Origin: Portulaca oleracea
Lineage: Eukaryota; Streptophyta; Magnoliopsida; Caryophyllales; Portulacaceae
Length of the DNA: 64,000 bases
NCBI GenBank assembly: GCA_029582165.1
Contig: CM055881.1
Span: 28,328,094 to 28,392,093, forward strand
Direction of reading: 5' to 3'
Part shown: positions 1 to 12,852 of the stretch, piece by piece
Layout of the letters: every line of letters begins with the position of its first letter
How positions within the stretch are numbered: position 1 is the stretch's first letter
Position numbers and translations under genes: made by a program
Notes under the pieces: generated by a model
Told to the model about the DNA's origin: nothing
The model's database searches: none
Seen by the model: the letters and a program-made list of their open reading frames with translations, nothing else

Positions 1-308
1 CTTGCATTAAATGGGAATCAAATTTCCAAATCACCTTGAGGAAAACGGCAGAAGGGGGTAGTCAAGAAATATGGGTCAGTAAGAAAAAGTCTACTGTTAT
101 TTCCTACTGATTTTCACCATACTCTGAAGTTCTGGGGTTATAAGTAGACTATGAATTGACTTTCGTTCAATGGGGGTTGAGTAATTTACACTCATAAGTT
201 TGTATGACTAGATTTTCACCCCTATTGTTTGGAAAAGTCTGAAATGCATTACTCTCTTGATGCTTATGTTCACTGCTGAAACTTCAAAATTTTTTTGTGG
301 GTATGCAG
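1..308 (+). other. Intron of the CBP60 gene (partial)
   Basis: No coding potential is seen. The segment ends in an acceptor (TATGCAG) directly before the exon encoding [10 protein letters not shown], so it is the 3' part of the intron that follows the unseen first coding exon. Confidence 0.7.
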
Positions 309-3300
309 TGTGATTGTTGAAGCTCTGAAGGTGGACAGTCTTCAAAGGCTATGCTCATCCTTGGAACCTATTCTTCGCAGAGTTGTAAGATTATCAATCT
401 TATGTATGCATCTTTTCTTCTTAACAAGGGGTAGTTTTGCACAAAAATATGTTGAAAGTGTTTGAAATGAGTGGTTGTATGGATCTAACAATTAGCTGCA
501 TAGAAGGTGTGGCTTGCTTACAGTTAATAGTGTAAATTTAGTTTAGAAGTTGCTTACTATATTTAGACTTCTCTGATAGCTTGTTTGCCCTGGATGATGA
601 GCAGGTTAGCGAAGAAGTTGAACGTGCTTTGGCCAAGTTGGGGCCTGCAAAGCTTGGTGGCAGGTATAATTCACCAACTTTCATGGATTTTTTCAGGATT
701 GATTAACTTGCACGTCCTGTATTTATTGCACTTTATATGGGTCTTTTATGTTACATGATTCAGCATTTATAGTGACATGCCAAATACCATGTCAATTTCT
801 AGTTATCGGAGTTAACTGGGTCGTTTATTTTGTAATGTTTACTTCCTAAATTGGCCTATTCTCAAATGTGTAACGATGATTAGAACAGAAATATACTTCC
901 TTTACTATCTATTAGAAGGCCTTTAGCTGGTCCTTCCTTCTCACCTACACTCGTTTCTATGTGCCGTATCTATGCACCATTTTCTGTTGTGTACATTGTG
1001 AAGAATGAATGTAATGGGTAAAAAACACGCAGGACTTCTCCAAAACGGATAGAAGGGCCCGATGGAAGGAACTTACAGTTGCAGTTCAGGACGAGGCTGT
1101 CTTTACCCCTTTTCACGGGTGGAAAAGTGGAAGGAGAGCAAGGGGCTGCGGTTCACATTGTGTTAATTGATGCCACGACTGGGCAGCTAGTGACTACCGG
1201 TCCAGAATCCTCTGCAAGGCTGGACATTGTTGTGCTTGAGGGTGATTTCAACAATGAAGATGATGATAATTGGACTGAAGAGGAGTTTGACAGTCACGTG
1301 GTGAAGGAGCGTGAAGGAAAGAGGCCCCTTCTAACTGGTGATTTGCAGGTCACACTGAAAGAGGGTGTAGGAACACTAGGGGAGCTTACCTTCACTGATA
1401 ATTCTAGCTGGATAAGAAGTAGACAGTTCAGACTCGGTCTCAAGGTCGCTTCAGGTTGTTGTGAAGGTATTCGCATTCGTGAGGCAAAGACTGAAGCCTT
1501 TACAGTCAAGGATCACAGAGGAGAATGTAAGTCCATGCATCAAACTCCCCCCCCCCCCCCCTTTTTTTTGGCTCACATGTAAATCTACAGTTGTCTTGCC
1601 TATCTCCTAGTTTAACGTATTGCTGTCCTTCGCATTACTACCTGAAGATTAACCTGAAAAAAAAACTGAGTTTGTAGCCCCTTGAAAAAGAAAAAGAAAC
1701 TCATTAGTTTACTTCCCTCTTCTAATGTTTTTCGGGTTACTTTTAGCTACTTAATTTTTTTCTTTTTCCACTAAGTTAATGTACTATAATAGTTTCAGAG
1801 GTTTAAAATATTTTGGATTTTGCAAAACTAGCGTCTTTTGCTTGCCGAGGATAATGTTTGCATAAATCTATGGAAAACTTTTTTTGGTGGGAATTTTATT
1901 TTATTTAATTTTGTTTTGGTCACTACATCCCAATTCATACTTGTGGGACTTTCAAGTAGGACTTTTCCAAGCTTAATAATTCCTTTGTGCATGTCTGCAC
2001 TAGTTCACTTGTTCCAGTCTTTTTCCTCCCCTAATTAACTAAGTCTACCTGTTTGATTATTTATCTTTTGCAGTGTACAAAAAGCATTATCCTCCAGCAT
2101 TGCATGATGAAGTGTGGAGGTTGGAGAAGATTGGAAAAGATGGAGCATTCCACAAGAGATTGAATAAAGCTGGAATTGTTACTGTGGAAGATTTCTTGCG
2201 TTTTGTCGTCAGGGATCCACAGAGACTGCGAAATGTAAGAGTGCTAAACTCGCCTTTCCATAGCCATTCGATTGCGGTGCTTTTGGTTAACTTATTTGAA
2301 AATACTTGTAGATACTCGGAAGTGGCATGTCAAATAAGATGTGGGATGCTCTTGTAGAGCATGCAAAGACTTGTGTACTGAGTGGGAAGCTCTATATCTA
2401 CTATCCTGATGGTCCACAAGGCATCGGTGTTATTTTTAACAGCATCTATGAGTTCAGTGGCTTAATTGCTGGTGGCCAATACTACTCTACTGAATCTCTT
2501 TCTGACAGTCAGAAGGTTAGTGAATTACGGTCCTCTTTTATTGTAACTACTATTTGCTGTTCATTTGTTTTACCTTCGATATCTGGCGCATTGCTTGCAA
2601 AACTTGCCTATCCCATTGACCTTGTAGAATGTAGAAGTTTAAAGCTTCAATTGAACAATTTGTCAGGGATACATTCCTTTGAGGTTCGCCACTTAGAGCT
2701 GGACCTGGTTTGTTTCATGTTAAATTGAGAGTAGGAACTGTGCTATTAGGTTTTTAAAGTGCAAGTATACTAGATGATTGTTGAGTTCTAGCAGCTGAAA
2801 GTCGCGTCTTTTATTACAGATCTATGCAGACACCTTAATAAAGAAGGCGTATGACAATTGGATGCATGTTGTGGAATATGATGGCAAGTCTCTCTTGAGC
2901 TTAAAACAAAGCAAGAATGGGGATTCTTCCAGGACTGAAGCTCCAGTTGCCCAGCCAAATCCCACCTTCTATGGCCACCAACTCCCTTTACCAAGTGTAA
3001 CAGTTCCAGCTGCTCCTGAGCTGCCTGCCATAGATTCTGGTCTCAAGATTGGAGGTATTGCTCACGTGTTTTGATCAATTGCAATTGTCATAAAACTGCT
3101 TGCGTCACTTTCATGTTGTCAATTGTCCTACAAATCGATAAAGATTCAGAATGAATAAGAGTGGATGGTCATAGTCTCATCTCCTAGATGTATCATATGG
3201 AGCTAAATCGGAAAATATTGATTTGTACTTATAGAGTGAACCATCTGAAGCCAGACCCAAATCAAATCTAAGATACGGTACTCTGATTTTGACGTGACAC

Positions 3301-4274
3301 AATTCAGATCTAACAGTTGCATGACTAGTGTTCATTGCATTTCACTGGACATGCAGAAGCTGACGATGAACACAATTCAAATCTAACTTAAATGTTTCAT
3401 TGGTCCACTTTCATGTGAATGGCCTGATCCAAAACCTGAACTCGTAAAGTTGAAGCCTGTTTCTCAAAAGTTTTGTAATGTTCCAATACGAATGGGCCAT
3501 ATGTCATTTGTAAACGTACCTGATTGGTAAAAAGACTCCTCATTTTTTTCACAAGTATCATCACAAAGTCCCCAAAATTTGAGTCAAAGTTGATTAAATT
3601 TACTGGCGTTCCCTGCGGATATGTTCACAAGGCTTGCTGAGATTATTTGGTACTTAACTCATGTGGTGCATGTATATCTGACTTGCCTCTCACTTTCAGG
3701 TCTAAGTGATGTTGTCGGTGGAAGATACAACATTCAAGCGCAGACAATGAACCTAAATGGGTCTGGCCAGTATAATAATGGTGCCTCACTTGTGCCTCCG
3801 AATCAGTTTGTCGGTGCTTCAGGCCTAAACCAGCCTTCTAGAAACAACAATGCACTATCTCTAGGACCTCCCCAAGCATCATTGGCAGGGTTCCAGACTC
3901 CTGGCACTTTTAACATGCCGAATTACAGAGGAGCAACCGACGAGATGTTATCAGAGGAAGAGATTCGTATGAGAAGCCATGAAATGCTAGAGCACGAAGA
4001 CATGCAGCATTTGCTTCGCATATTTGGGATGGGAGGCCATGCTAAAACCTCTGTCAATGCCACCGAGGATGGGTACCCGTATTCAGCAGCAGCAGCAGCA
4101 GGTTATGCACCCTCACCCGCAATTAACTTCAACTTTGATGAAGATAAGGTTCGCTCATCAGGTAAAGCCGTTGTTGGATGGCTCAAGCTCAAAGCTGCCC
4201 TTAGGTGGGGCATCTTTATCAGGAAGAAGGCTGCTGAAAGGCGTGCTCAGCTTGTCGAGTTGGAAGACACATAG
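309..4274 (+). CDS. CBP60: CBP60 family calmodulin-binding protein, 5' end outside window
   Basis: Seven exons join in phase: 309-384, 605-663, 1033-1526, 2074-2234, 2312-2515, 2820-3054 and 3700-4274 (stop TAG 4272-4274), giving 600 residues. The first exon starts inside a codon (AG|T), so the initiator and a short basic N-terminus lie upstream. Seen: the helical start [14 protein letters not shown], the DNA-binding core around [20 protein letters not shown], the conserved [20 protein letters not shown] block, and a C-terminal basic amphipathic stretch [20 protein letters not shown]. In CBP60a-f-type proteins that C-terminal stretch binds calmodulin. The family consists of plant nuclear transcription regulators; some members control salicylate synthesis and immunity. 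The C-terminal calmodulin site argues for the CBP60a-f group, not SARD1 or CBP60g. A CAG run near 4086 encodes a short alanine tract. Which paralogue this is cannot be decided by eye. Confidence 0.93.
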
Positions 4275-5493
4275 ATGTCATTATCCACCTAAGTAACGTT
4301 GCTTCGGTCTCCATATTTATTTGTTATTATATGGTTAGCCACCAAATGTGCATTAGCATGAGGCAGAAGCCCTTTTCATGGTGGTTATACTAGATGGTCA
4401 TCCCTGGAATGAATAAGCCAACTCAGGTGAAGATACCGGCGTATCAGAGAATAATCCTCAGTTTGGGCTTTCCCAAGAGCCTGTGGGTCTCCTTCTGTTA
4501 CTCAAAAGTCTCTAATCAATCCTTTTTAGAGGTTTATTTTTGTCTCCTCGAGTGTTCGTTTGTACTTTTTGTATCATGACTGGTTAGATGTGATCTAACG
4601 TAGCAAATATCAGTTGTATTTATTGTTTAATTCTATAGTTTTCATTGGTAGTTTGCTCGATTACCTTTGCTCAACTCAACTCTATACTTGAAATTGATTC
4701 ATGATTTGTTTTTCTGAATCTATGTGATCATTTGACGGTATTGTGTATTTCTTGGGTATTGCTTGTTGGATGCAACTGTAATGGAAGTTTATATATATGC
4801 ACACAAATTTGGTCAAAATTTTTCTCGAATGTAGAGGCCATTGTATTTTGTGGAAATTAGGATCAGGGCCCTGGCAATTTTATAAGTGTGATGAAAGGTT
4901 TTGAAAACTATTTTAGGATATATTCTGGTGAGTAATTAGCATATTTCGATGAAACTAATTTGGTGGGAATAATTATTAGCTAAAAGTGACTATCCATTTT
5001 CAACTGGCTATTTCATTTGTTGTGCATTTTAATGTCCATTTCATCATCCTTCATCGTTTTAATCTCCTCTTTCTATTACCTCTAATAAGAAATGAAGAAC
5101 ATGCTCCTCCTGAAAGATAGAAGTCCCTTGAGCATTTTCATCATCCTTCATCGTTTTAATCTCAACTATACTGATTGGGTCGTTAAGCGGGTCTTAAACA
5201 TAGAAACTCCTTAAGCAGACTGTCTCTTGATCAACCAACAAGTCATTTTCTTGGTCTTAACCTATTGTATCATTAGTCTGCCCTCGTCCAATAAGTGATA
5301 GTGGTGTTTGAAACTTGCATTTTTGGATGGAAAAGTCGGTGAATACAAATAACCAAGTGCACATGCAAGTAAGTAGCTACACTCATCTGGATGTCTGAAT
5401 TGAGCTAAAAAAGGCAATGTCTAATCCTTGAGTTGAATTGAGCTTTATAATGAACCTTCCTGGCCCATCATTGGATGGTTCTTATTAGCTAAG
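4275..5493. other. CBP60 3' flank and intergenic DNA
   Basis: This is AT-rich sequence after the CBP60 stop and should include its 3' UTR. I could not choose a polyadenylation site. A 25-base direct repeat (TCATCATCCTTCATCG core) occurs near 5041 and again near 5137. No gene is seen. Confidence 0.5.
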
Positions 5494-7517
5494 TGTGACA
5501 CCCCCATGTTATAATCACTAGATTAAGATTTAAACATAACTTAAATCAATGATTAGCACAGCGGATTAACACCCTAAAGGTACTACCGCCGTTCACCACA
5601 GTGAACTAGGCTAACCAACCACAAGGCCAAAAAGGAAAACAAGACTTTACATTTCCATTTACAATTTGGCGTAGTGTCACCTTCCAAAAAACACACATAC
5701 ATTAAAACACTTCTTGTTCATCAAAAGACACCATAAAACAGACAATACCACAATCCAACTAATTTTTTTTTCAGGACTTATCACACAAGCATAAACCATA
5801 AGATTATACATATGGATACTATCCACATGATATTTGTTCTCATACATCTCCAAAATAACATATTTCCCACCATTAAAGTACAAAAGAACTAAACTCTAAT
5901 TGTGAGAATTCACCTTCTAAGCTTCAGTAGATGGCTTAGTGAAATTGGCTTTGGAAGACTTTCCCTTTGAAGAACCACCTAAAACAAAACATAAATACTT
6001 TTATAAATGAGATAAACCTCAATACGCACACCCCTATACAGTCAAACAATTAGCAATTCATTTTGTTTCGTGCATTTCAATTCATTATGAAAACAACCAA
6101 ACAATAAAAACAAATAGTAAAAAAAAAAAACTTGCTTGCCATGTTCTTATTATCTTGATGATCCCCTGCTTGCGATCATCGTACTAAGCCTCCGTACGCG
6201 CATACTCGGACCGATCGGGAGGTCCGGATGAGTTGACACTGGCTAGGTATTAACTTTGGTAGTACTCTAAGGCACAAGTAATGTGGGTCGGGGTCATATT
6301 TACGCGCGTGACAAAACAAGTAAACGTTGCTTAATCACATTACAATTATTAAACTTGCTTACTTGAACTCAAGTAAATGAGTTTAAGAAGAGTACAGGCA
6401 ATATGCATACCTTGAAATTGAATCGCCTGAAAAACCACTTGAACTTGAGCGAACGTGAATGGATAGTAGCAACGACCCCCTTGAAGGAAACAATATTTTT
6501 GGTTATGGAAGTCTCGGTTGTCTCCAGAAAATTCAGAATACAAAAATCCCCTTAAAAACCGACAATCTTGAGATTTTCCTCGGACATTTCACTTGATTCC
6601 ATATCCTAATGTATCTCCTAAGAGTGTTTTTCACTGCTGAAACTTCTTACACATCAGCTCCCTTACCAATTTCCTTTATTTCGTGCCACACAAAGTACAT
6701 GCAAAGCCTAACTCTTATGGTTTCTACAACACTGAGCATGAAATTCACTTAAAATCACGATTGATACTTAACGTTTTGAATCTCTTTAACATTCTAACAT
6801 CATTTATAACACATGCAACACTTTGGAATACTCAATTCTTTTTATATCCTCACAGAAAACTTCCAATTTTGACATGCATCCATGATCATTATAAATAAGC
6901 ATAAGTTACCCAAATTCCTAACATTTTTCTTTTCAAAAGTCCTTCATAACTTTCACTAATTTTATCTAAACAACAAGCACATCATTATTCATTCTCATAC
7001 TGTCTTTAGTACAACATTCATACTCAGTTTACAACAATCAAACATAATTTCACCATTTCTTACTTGATTCATATCATCCTCAACACAATTTACTCTCTAA
7101 TTAATAATAAAAATCCAATATTAAAACTTCCACTCTTACTACTATCTAGTACAAGTAATTATACTAAGAAATTCCTAAACAAGTATCATCCAACTGAAAG
7201 AATTTGATTTGAAAAGTTAGGGTTTAGAGGTTACCTTAAGAAGGAGGAGGAAACAAGAGAAGTAGAGGGAGAGAAACGCAGAAGGGGGCGCCTGTCTTTT
7301 GGGCGCCGGCGGTCGACGTCCGGTAGTGGAGAGAGAGACAGCGAGAAGCAGAGAAATAAAGAGAGTGAGAGGCAGTGAATGAGAGTGGAAGAAAAAGGAG
7401 TAATTTGTTCTACCTTGAGAACTTAGAAGAGAAAGATGAAAAACACTTAACAATTCTAATTGGGGAAATGACTATAAAGGATGACCCAAAAGCCAAATTA
7501 ACCTAAAGGGCTCAGGA

Positions 7518-9178
7518 TGTAATGCCCCCAGGTTACTAATCACTAGATTAAGCTAATGTTATACCTAACCCGATGATTAGCAGCGGATAAACACCTGGGA
7601 GTATTACCGCCGTTCACGGAGGTGAACAAGGCTAAGACTAAATCCAGCAAAACAACCAAAACATGAACTAGCTTCAAACCTGCATTATCAAGACTTAACT
7701 TAAACTAAACCACCTCCAAACAATATAACACAATCCCAATAAAATTTATACAACCAAAATATCATAAATTTCTCTTAAGTCTGACATCAAGAGTCTTTAA
7801 CCACCTTCAATCTCCTTAAGAAGCTCTAGGGTTTCATCCTCCGGGGCTTTTCCTTCTCCTTCGCCTTCGCCGAGATTCCTAAAACGAAAACATAAAACTG
7901 CGAAAAGTGAGTTAAACTCAGTACGTATATCCCTAATAACGTCAGAATCATTTTCATAATTCGTTTTAGTTATTTAGCGCGGTTCCAAAACGTTAAAAAC
8001 AATATAAATAACAAACAAACCTTAAAAGGTAGCATAACTTACACCACTTGACCATACTTAACTTGTACATGGAAAATATAACTTAACATGTACTTAAATC
8101 ACAACTTAAACGAAAATAATTTGAGCTCTTTCTTGTAAAAGTAACATACATAACCATAACCTTAGAATAAAAGTAATATAACATAGTTTCAAAAGAACTT
8201 AATTTATACATGACTTATATATAACACACAAAGCCATAACAAAAAATTTGACCTTAACCCTTATAAACCAAGACTTATAAAAAAATTTGACATGCAAGTC
8301 ATAATGCTTTACTTTGGTTCAAAAGACTTGAGTAACTTAAGAAACTTAAACTTGATTATCCTATTATTATCCTGAAGGTCCCCTACTTGCGATCATTGGC
8401 TAAGCTTCCACATGCGCATACCCGAACCGATCGGGAGATCCGGATGGTGGATAAATATCCTACTGGCCAGATTTTCATGGCGTGCATCTAAGGCACTGAT
8501 TGTAATCCCTTGGGTGCACTAAGACACATACATGATTTACATGGGGTGCACTTTAGGCACCATAGTCATATTTTCCCTACTGTGCGCAAGGCACGATCAA
8601 GCATGGGGTGCTCTTCGGCACGATTATGTATGGGCGGGGCCTTTATTAATATCTTAGACACTTAGAACTTAAACCTTAAAAATTTGATTCCAATAGACCC
8701 TTAACCAATCTTATTCATAACTTTGAAGATACCTCTAAAATCTCTTGGATGTAAGTCACTCTTGTAATGGATCATAACTCATGAATTACCCATAGTATAA
8801 AAGTACTAACTTAAACGTAAGACGTTTTAGCGTAAGAGAAGAGTAGTATAAGACCTTAAAGTAAATTGTAAGTTACGTGATAATTGGATGATGATATTTA
8901 AAATTCATAATACTTGCGTAAACTTTGAACACAAATTATAAGAAATTTCATGTAAGCATGAACGATTAAAAAGACATATAAAACTTGGCATAAAAAGAAT
9001 AAATCACATAATTATGCATAAACATCAGGCGATATACGTACCTGAAAACTTAAGAACACAAACTGGTCCAACAGAGACTTGAACAGTAGCGCAACGATCT
9101 CTTGAAGGGACTTAAAAGAAAGGAAATCATGAATTAGGTCCTAACTTAGGAGGAATAACTTAGTGAATTTTTCGGGAA

Positions 9179-9233
<55 letters not shown>

Positions 9234-11198
9234 TATCTTGGTTTCTAAGGCGTACTAATAAGATCATAACGCCTTGTACAAGCATCGAAACATGGCATAA
9301 AAGAACTTTTTGGAAAGCTTAGAACATGCACTCCAACTTTGTAGTTGACCATAAAAACTAGAAACGTGGCTAAGAAGGTCAAAACTCTTGTTTCTCTAAT
9401 CTGCCCAGAAAAATAAACATGTCAACCAAGCTTTTTCGGAATACCATAATTTGGGTTATACCAATCGGTTTGGGGCCCGTAAGCTGTCCACGGAAAGCTC
9501 GTGATTCATACTTTAACTTTCATTTTAATTCCAAATTGATTTGAGCATGGGAAAGGGTCGGATTTTGACCAACAATACAGGCAGTCCCAAAAATACATTC
9601 TGGAAAACTCAGATTTTTTCCTTCCATATAAAAGCTCATAACTCTATCTCCCGGTATCCTATGGACGTATACCATACTTTTCTGGAAAGCTTAAAGAATG
9701 GTCTACAACTTTGATGTTGAACATTTGGATCAAAAGGGTCTCTAAATAGATGAGCAACATGCATTTAGGTACTGACCTCAGAACACGTATATAATTGCAA
9801 CACTTTACGGTTTTGGTCATAGCTCAAGTTATACACATCGAAATCCCGAGATTCAAAAGCCGGGTGTTAGCTAACACTTTACTCTATCTATTCTTGCCAT
9901 AAAATATCCCAAAATCACATTTCTCATCTCCTGGAAAATCCATTTACCAACCAGATTGTAACATTCTTGATAACTCATTGACATGCATGCTTAAACTCTT
10001 ATAATCTAGCATATATCCCTCCTAAAACATATTTTAGTTTCCATAAACTCCAAACTCATACTTGAAATGCCCCGAAAATCATCATCTAAACATATTCTAA
10101 TCACATGCAACACCATTGTCTCATCCATTTCCACAACCCATCATTCAATCCAACATGCATCGCTTAAAATCCTTCAATCTACTCACTCTATAACTTATCT
10201 ATAAACATGCATTTCATTTAATACAAGTATCCAAACTTCCATAGAGAATTTAGCCACTAAACATACATGCATGCCTATAATTTGCAGTACTTTCCCTTAA
10301 TTTAGGCTAAGATAGCAAGAAGTGAGTGTCACTTACCCAACTTTCTTCCTTTGAGACTTGGATCCTTCACCTTCCTTTGGCTAATTACTAAAGCCACAAA
10401 ATCACCTAAGAAACCAACATAAAATCCACACATTTTTAGATTCCAACTTGATTTACTTGAAAGAAAATAAGAGAAACAAAGTGGAGAGAGTTACACTTGC
10501 AAGAGAGGTGAAGAGAAGTGAGAAAGGAGGGTGGAATTGGTGCGGTGGTGGCCGTCGGCTAGGCAGGCGGCGAGCAGGCAGGGGCTGGGTGGGTGGTGAG
10601 GAGTGAGGGGAGCCAAGGAGTCATAAGGGAGAGTGGAAGCAAGAATGATATCCTTTGACTTTGAATTTAAACTAATTGCTACTTCCTCCCTTAATATATA
10701 CATAATACTTCAAATAAGGTCCAACTTCCTCCTCCTCTTCCCTTTTTACTCGGCCCAGATGGCCCAGAATAGAACCCCAACTTCCTCCACTTGATTTATT
10801 CCTTATACACTCATATCCCCCAAATTCCATAATTACCTAAATTTACTAACCCGGAAAAGATTATTGGAACCCAAATAAATATATCCAGCACCTCCATAAA
10901 ATTCCTCAAAATTATAATCCTAAATTGCCATGAATAAAAAGAGGGACCCGATATATCGGTCTCGGAAAAAGAATTCATAAACGATCAGAATCACTATAAA
11001 AATTATCGGAAGAGAATTGTCACGAAAAGAAAATTAAACTAATTTGTTGACGATCGTTGCACTGTTCAAGTCCTGCAAAACATACACTGGGTAAGTAAAA
11101 TGGAACATGCGCTTTAATTATTCATGATTTATTATTAATCTTGATTATTTAAACTAATTAATACGTATTAAGGGAGAGATTTTCTTCGGGTTGTTACA
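7518..11198. mobile_element. Inner LTR-like element, same family as the outer one
   Basis: It starts TGTAATGCCCCCAGG at 7518 and ends GGGTTGTTACA at 11198. The 5-bp duplication CAGGA lies at 7513-7517 and 11199-11203. It is 3,681 bp with no gag/pol reading frame and no internal second LTR, consistent with a solo LTR. The GATCGTTGCACTGTTCAAGTCC block near 11050 recurs in the outer element near 12733, and the CCGATCGGGAGATCCGG block near 8428 recurs near 6210. It inserted in the left arm of the Mutator-like element, so it is the youngest of the three nested insertions. Confidence 0.8.
9177..9231. repeat. (TAA)n microsatellite
   Basis: About seventeen uninterrupted TAA units lie inside the inner LTR-like element. 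Such a tract is probably polymorphic in length. Confidence 0.95.
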
Positions 11199-11335
11199 CA
11201 GGAGGACACTGAAGTCCAAAATTACAATTACTAGTGGGGCCCACATGCTGACTCAGCTACCCCACTTCCCTCCTCATTCTCTCTCTATGAAAAATAGGGG
11301 AAAGAAGCCTCGCCGCACCACCGCCTCTCTCCTCC

Positions 11336-11440
11336 GCCTCAGCCTCAGCCTCAGCCCCCACCGCCACCGCCTCTATCCTCCACCTCCACCTCCACCTCAG
11401 CCTCAGCCTCAGCCTCAGCCCCCACCGCCACCGCCACCAC
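11336..11440. repeat. CCTCAG / CCACCG hexamer repeats in a Mutator-like arm
   Basis: Runs of CCTCAG and CCACCT/CCACCG units sit in the left inverted-repeat arm. Matching GGCTGAGG/GGTGG units occur in the right arm near 12165-12235. They create long proline-rich false reading frames on the + strand. Confidence 0.8.
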
Positions 11441-11711
11441 CTTCGAATCTTTCTTTCATGGAGAATGAAGATAGCTTCATGAAAGATAATGTCGATTACT
11501 CCGGACTATCTGGTGGCGCTGGTGGCGGAGTGGTGTCATCCTTGGACTTGAACCGGACTATCTGGTGGCGCTGGCTGCGTGGGGGGTGGTGGTTTTTGTT
11601 CATGACTGGGTCATTGGGAGGAGTGAGGGGGTTCGGGGAGGCTTGCGGCGAGTAGAACATATCGATAGTGACGATTGCTCCGACGCCGCCGTTCATCGCC
11701 GGAGGAGACGG

Positions 11712-11870
11712 CTACGCGCGCGGCGGAAGAGGCGATGGATGTGGGTCTCGTGGTGTCTCGAACTGGGGGAAGAGGGGTGTGTCGAGGTCGGAGAAGGGCG
11801 TCATGGATTTCGACGGTGGGGCCGTCGGAGAAATGGATATGGGTGGTGGGCGCGGTGGTTTCCGGGACAT
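11712..11870 (-). pseudogene. Possible captured gene fragment inside the Mutator-like element
   Basis: On the - strand a pyrimidine-rich, leader-like stretch (CTTCCTCACTTTCTCTCTC, about 11918-11936) precedes an ATG at 11870. That opens a 52-codon proline/serine-rich frame starting MSRKPPRPPPISISP and closing at TAG 11712-11714. The segment is much richer in G+C than the flanking DNA and lies in the single-copy loop between the inverted-repeat arms, where Pack-MULEs carry host gene pieces. I do not recognise the protein, and chance reading in GC-rich DNA remains possible. Confidence 0.35.
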
Positions 11871-12852
11871 GGGCGGTGGTTCTTGGTGGTACTGGTGGTG
11901 GTTGTTATTCTTTTTAGAGAGAGAAAGTGAGGAAGGTGGATGGATGAGTTTGAAAGCAGAAATATGAGTGAGACTGTGAACTCCGAATGAAGACTAATGA
12001 AGAGGTGAGTCTGGGAGTTGGAAGCTTTTTGAAAGAAAGAGTTGATCTTCAATGGTGGTACTGTGGGCCCATCTCTTTTTGGAGCAAAAAATAATGCCGA
12101 TTACTCCGTTAGAAAAGTAGAGAATGAAGATAGCTTCATGAAAGAAAGATTCGAAGGTGGTGGCGGTGGGGGCTGGGGCTGAGGTTGAGGGGAGGAGAGA
12201 GGCGGTGGCAGTGGGGGCTGAGGCTGAGGCGGTGGCGCGGCGAGGCTTCCTTCCCCTGTTTTTCATAGAGAGAGAATGAGGAGGAAAGTTGGGTAGATGA
12301 GTCACCATGTGGGCCCCACTTAATTGTAATTTTGGACTTCAGTGTCCTCCTAAGCCCTTTAGGTCAATTTGGCTTTTGGGCATCCTTTATAGTCATTTAC
12401 CCTTCTAATTGTTATCTCAAAAGGAAAGTTTATGGGCCTGGCTATTTATAAGGCCCAACCCATCTATCACACAATCTATCTCCCTTCCTTATAATTATTG
12501 TTCCCTTAGGCCGATACCATTAACTTAGGTTCTCGAATAAAATTCTATGAGACTATCTATGAGAAATCTCAATAATGAAAATTTCAAGAGCACTCATGTC
12601 TCTAATAATAATAAATCTGAATAAACCTGAATGAGAAATTGTCAGACAAAGGATTCGAATATTATGGTTTACTAGGAAAGATCGGCAATATTATTTTAGT
12701 AGTATCTACCGAAATTACTATACTGGAGAATCGATGGTCGTTGCACTGTTCAAGTCCATGAATTGAAATGCGCGGCTTCAGTTAATTAACTTGATTAATT
12801 AACTTAATTAAATGACATCAGGGTCTAATTAACACTGGGTTGTTACACTAAG

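Larger units (their letters stand above)
7463..12402. mobile_element. Mutator-like element with long terminal inverted repeats
   Basis: Left terminus GGGAAATGACTATAAAGGAT at 7463; the right terminus at 12402 is the reverse complement of GGGTAAATGACTATAAAGGA. A 9-bp duplication TTCTAATTG flanks it (7454-7462 and 12403-12411), the length typical of Mutator-like elements. The inverted repeats run several hundred bases inward, for example 11204-11460 against 12150-12352. Excluding the LTR-like element inserted in its left arm, it is about 1.25 kb. It encodes no transposase and is therefore non-autonomous. The arms contain CCTCAG and CCACCG tandem repeats. The GC-rich loop between the arms may be captured host sequence. 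Confidence 0.85.
5494..12847. mobile_element. Outer LTR-like element (solo LTR or non-coding retroelement), interrupted
   Basis: Termini are TGTGACACCCCC at 5494 and GGGTTGTTACA ending at 12847, that is TG...CA. They are flanked by a 5-bp duplication CTAAG at 5489-5493 and 12848-12852. Without the Mutator-like insertion at 7463-12411 its own sequence is about 2.4 kb. No gag or pol coding and no second LTR is visible, so it is a solo LTR or a non-autonomous element. It shares its left end (AATCACTAGATTAAG) and an internal block (CCGATCGGGAGGTCCGGATG near 6210) with the inner element at 7518-11198, so both belong to one family. The orientation of any original coding is unknown. Confidence 0.75.

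Noticed and set aside
11191..11655. 154-codon proline-rich open frame on the + strand
   Set aside because: It lies across the inner LTR border and the CCTCAG/CCACCG repeats of a Mutator-like arm. The reading is open because of repeat composition, and it crosses an insertion boundary.
5494..12847. Apparent equal length of the outer and inner LTR-like elements (about 3.67 kb each)
   Set aside because: The match disappears once the 1.25-kb Mutator-like element is removed from the outer one, leaving about 2.4 kb against 3.68 kb. The first figure was a coincidence.
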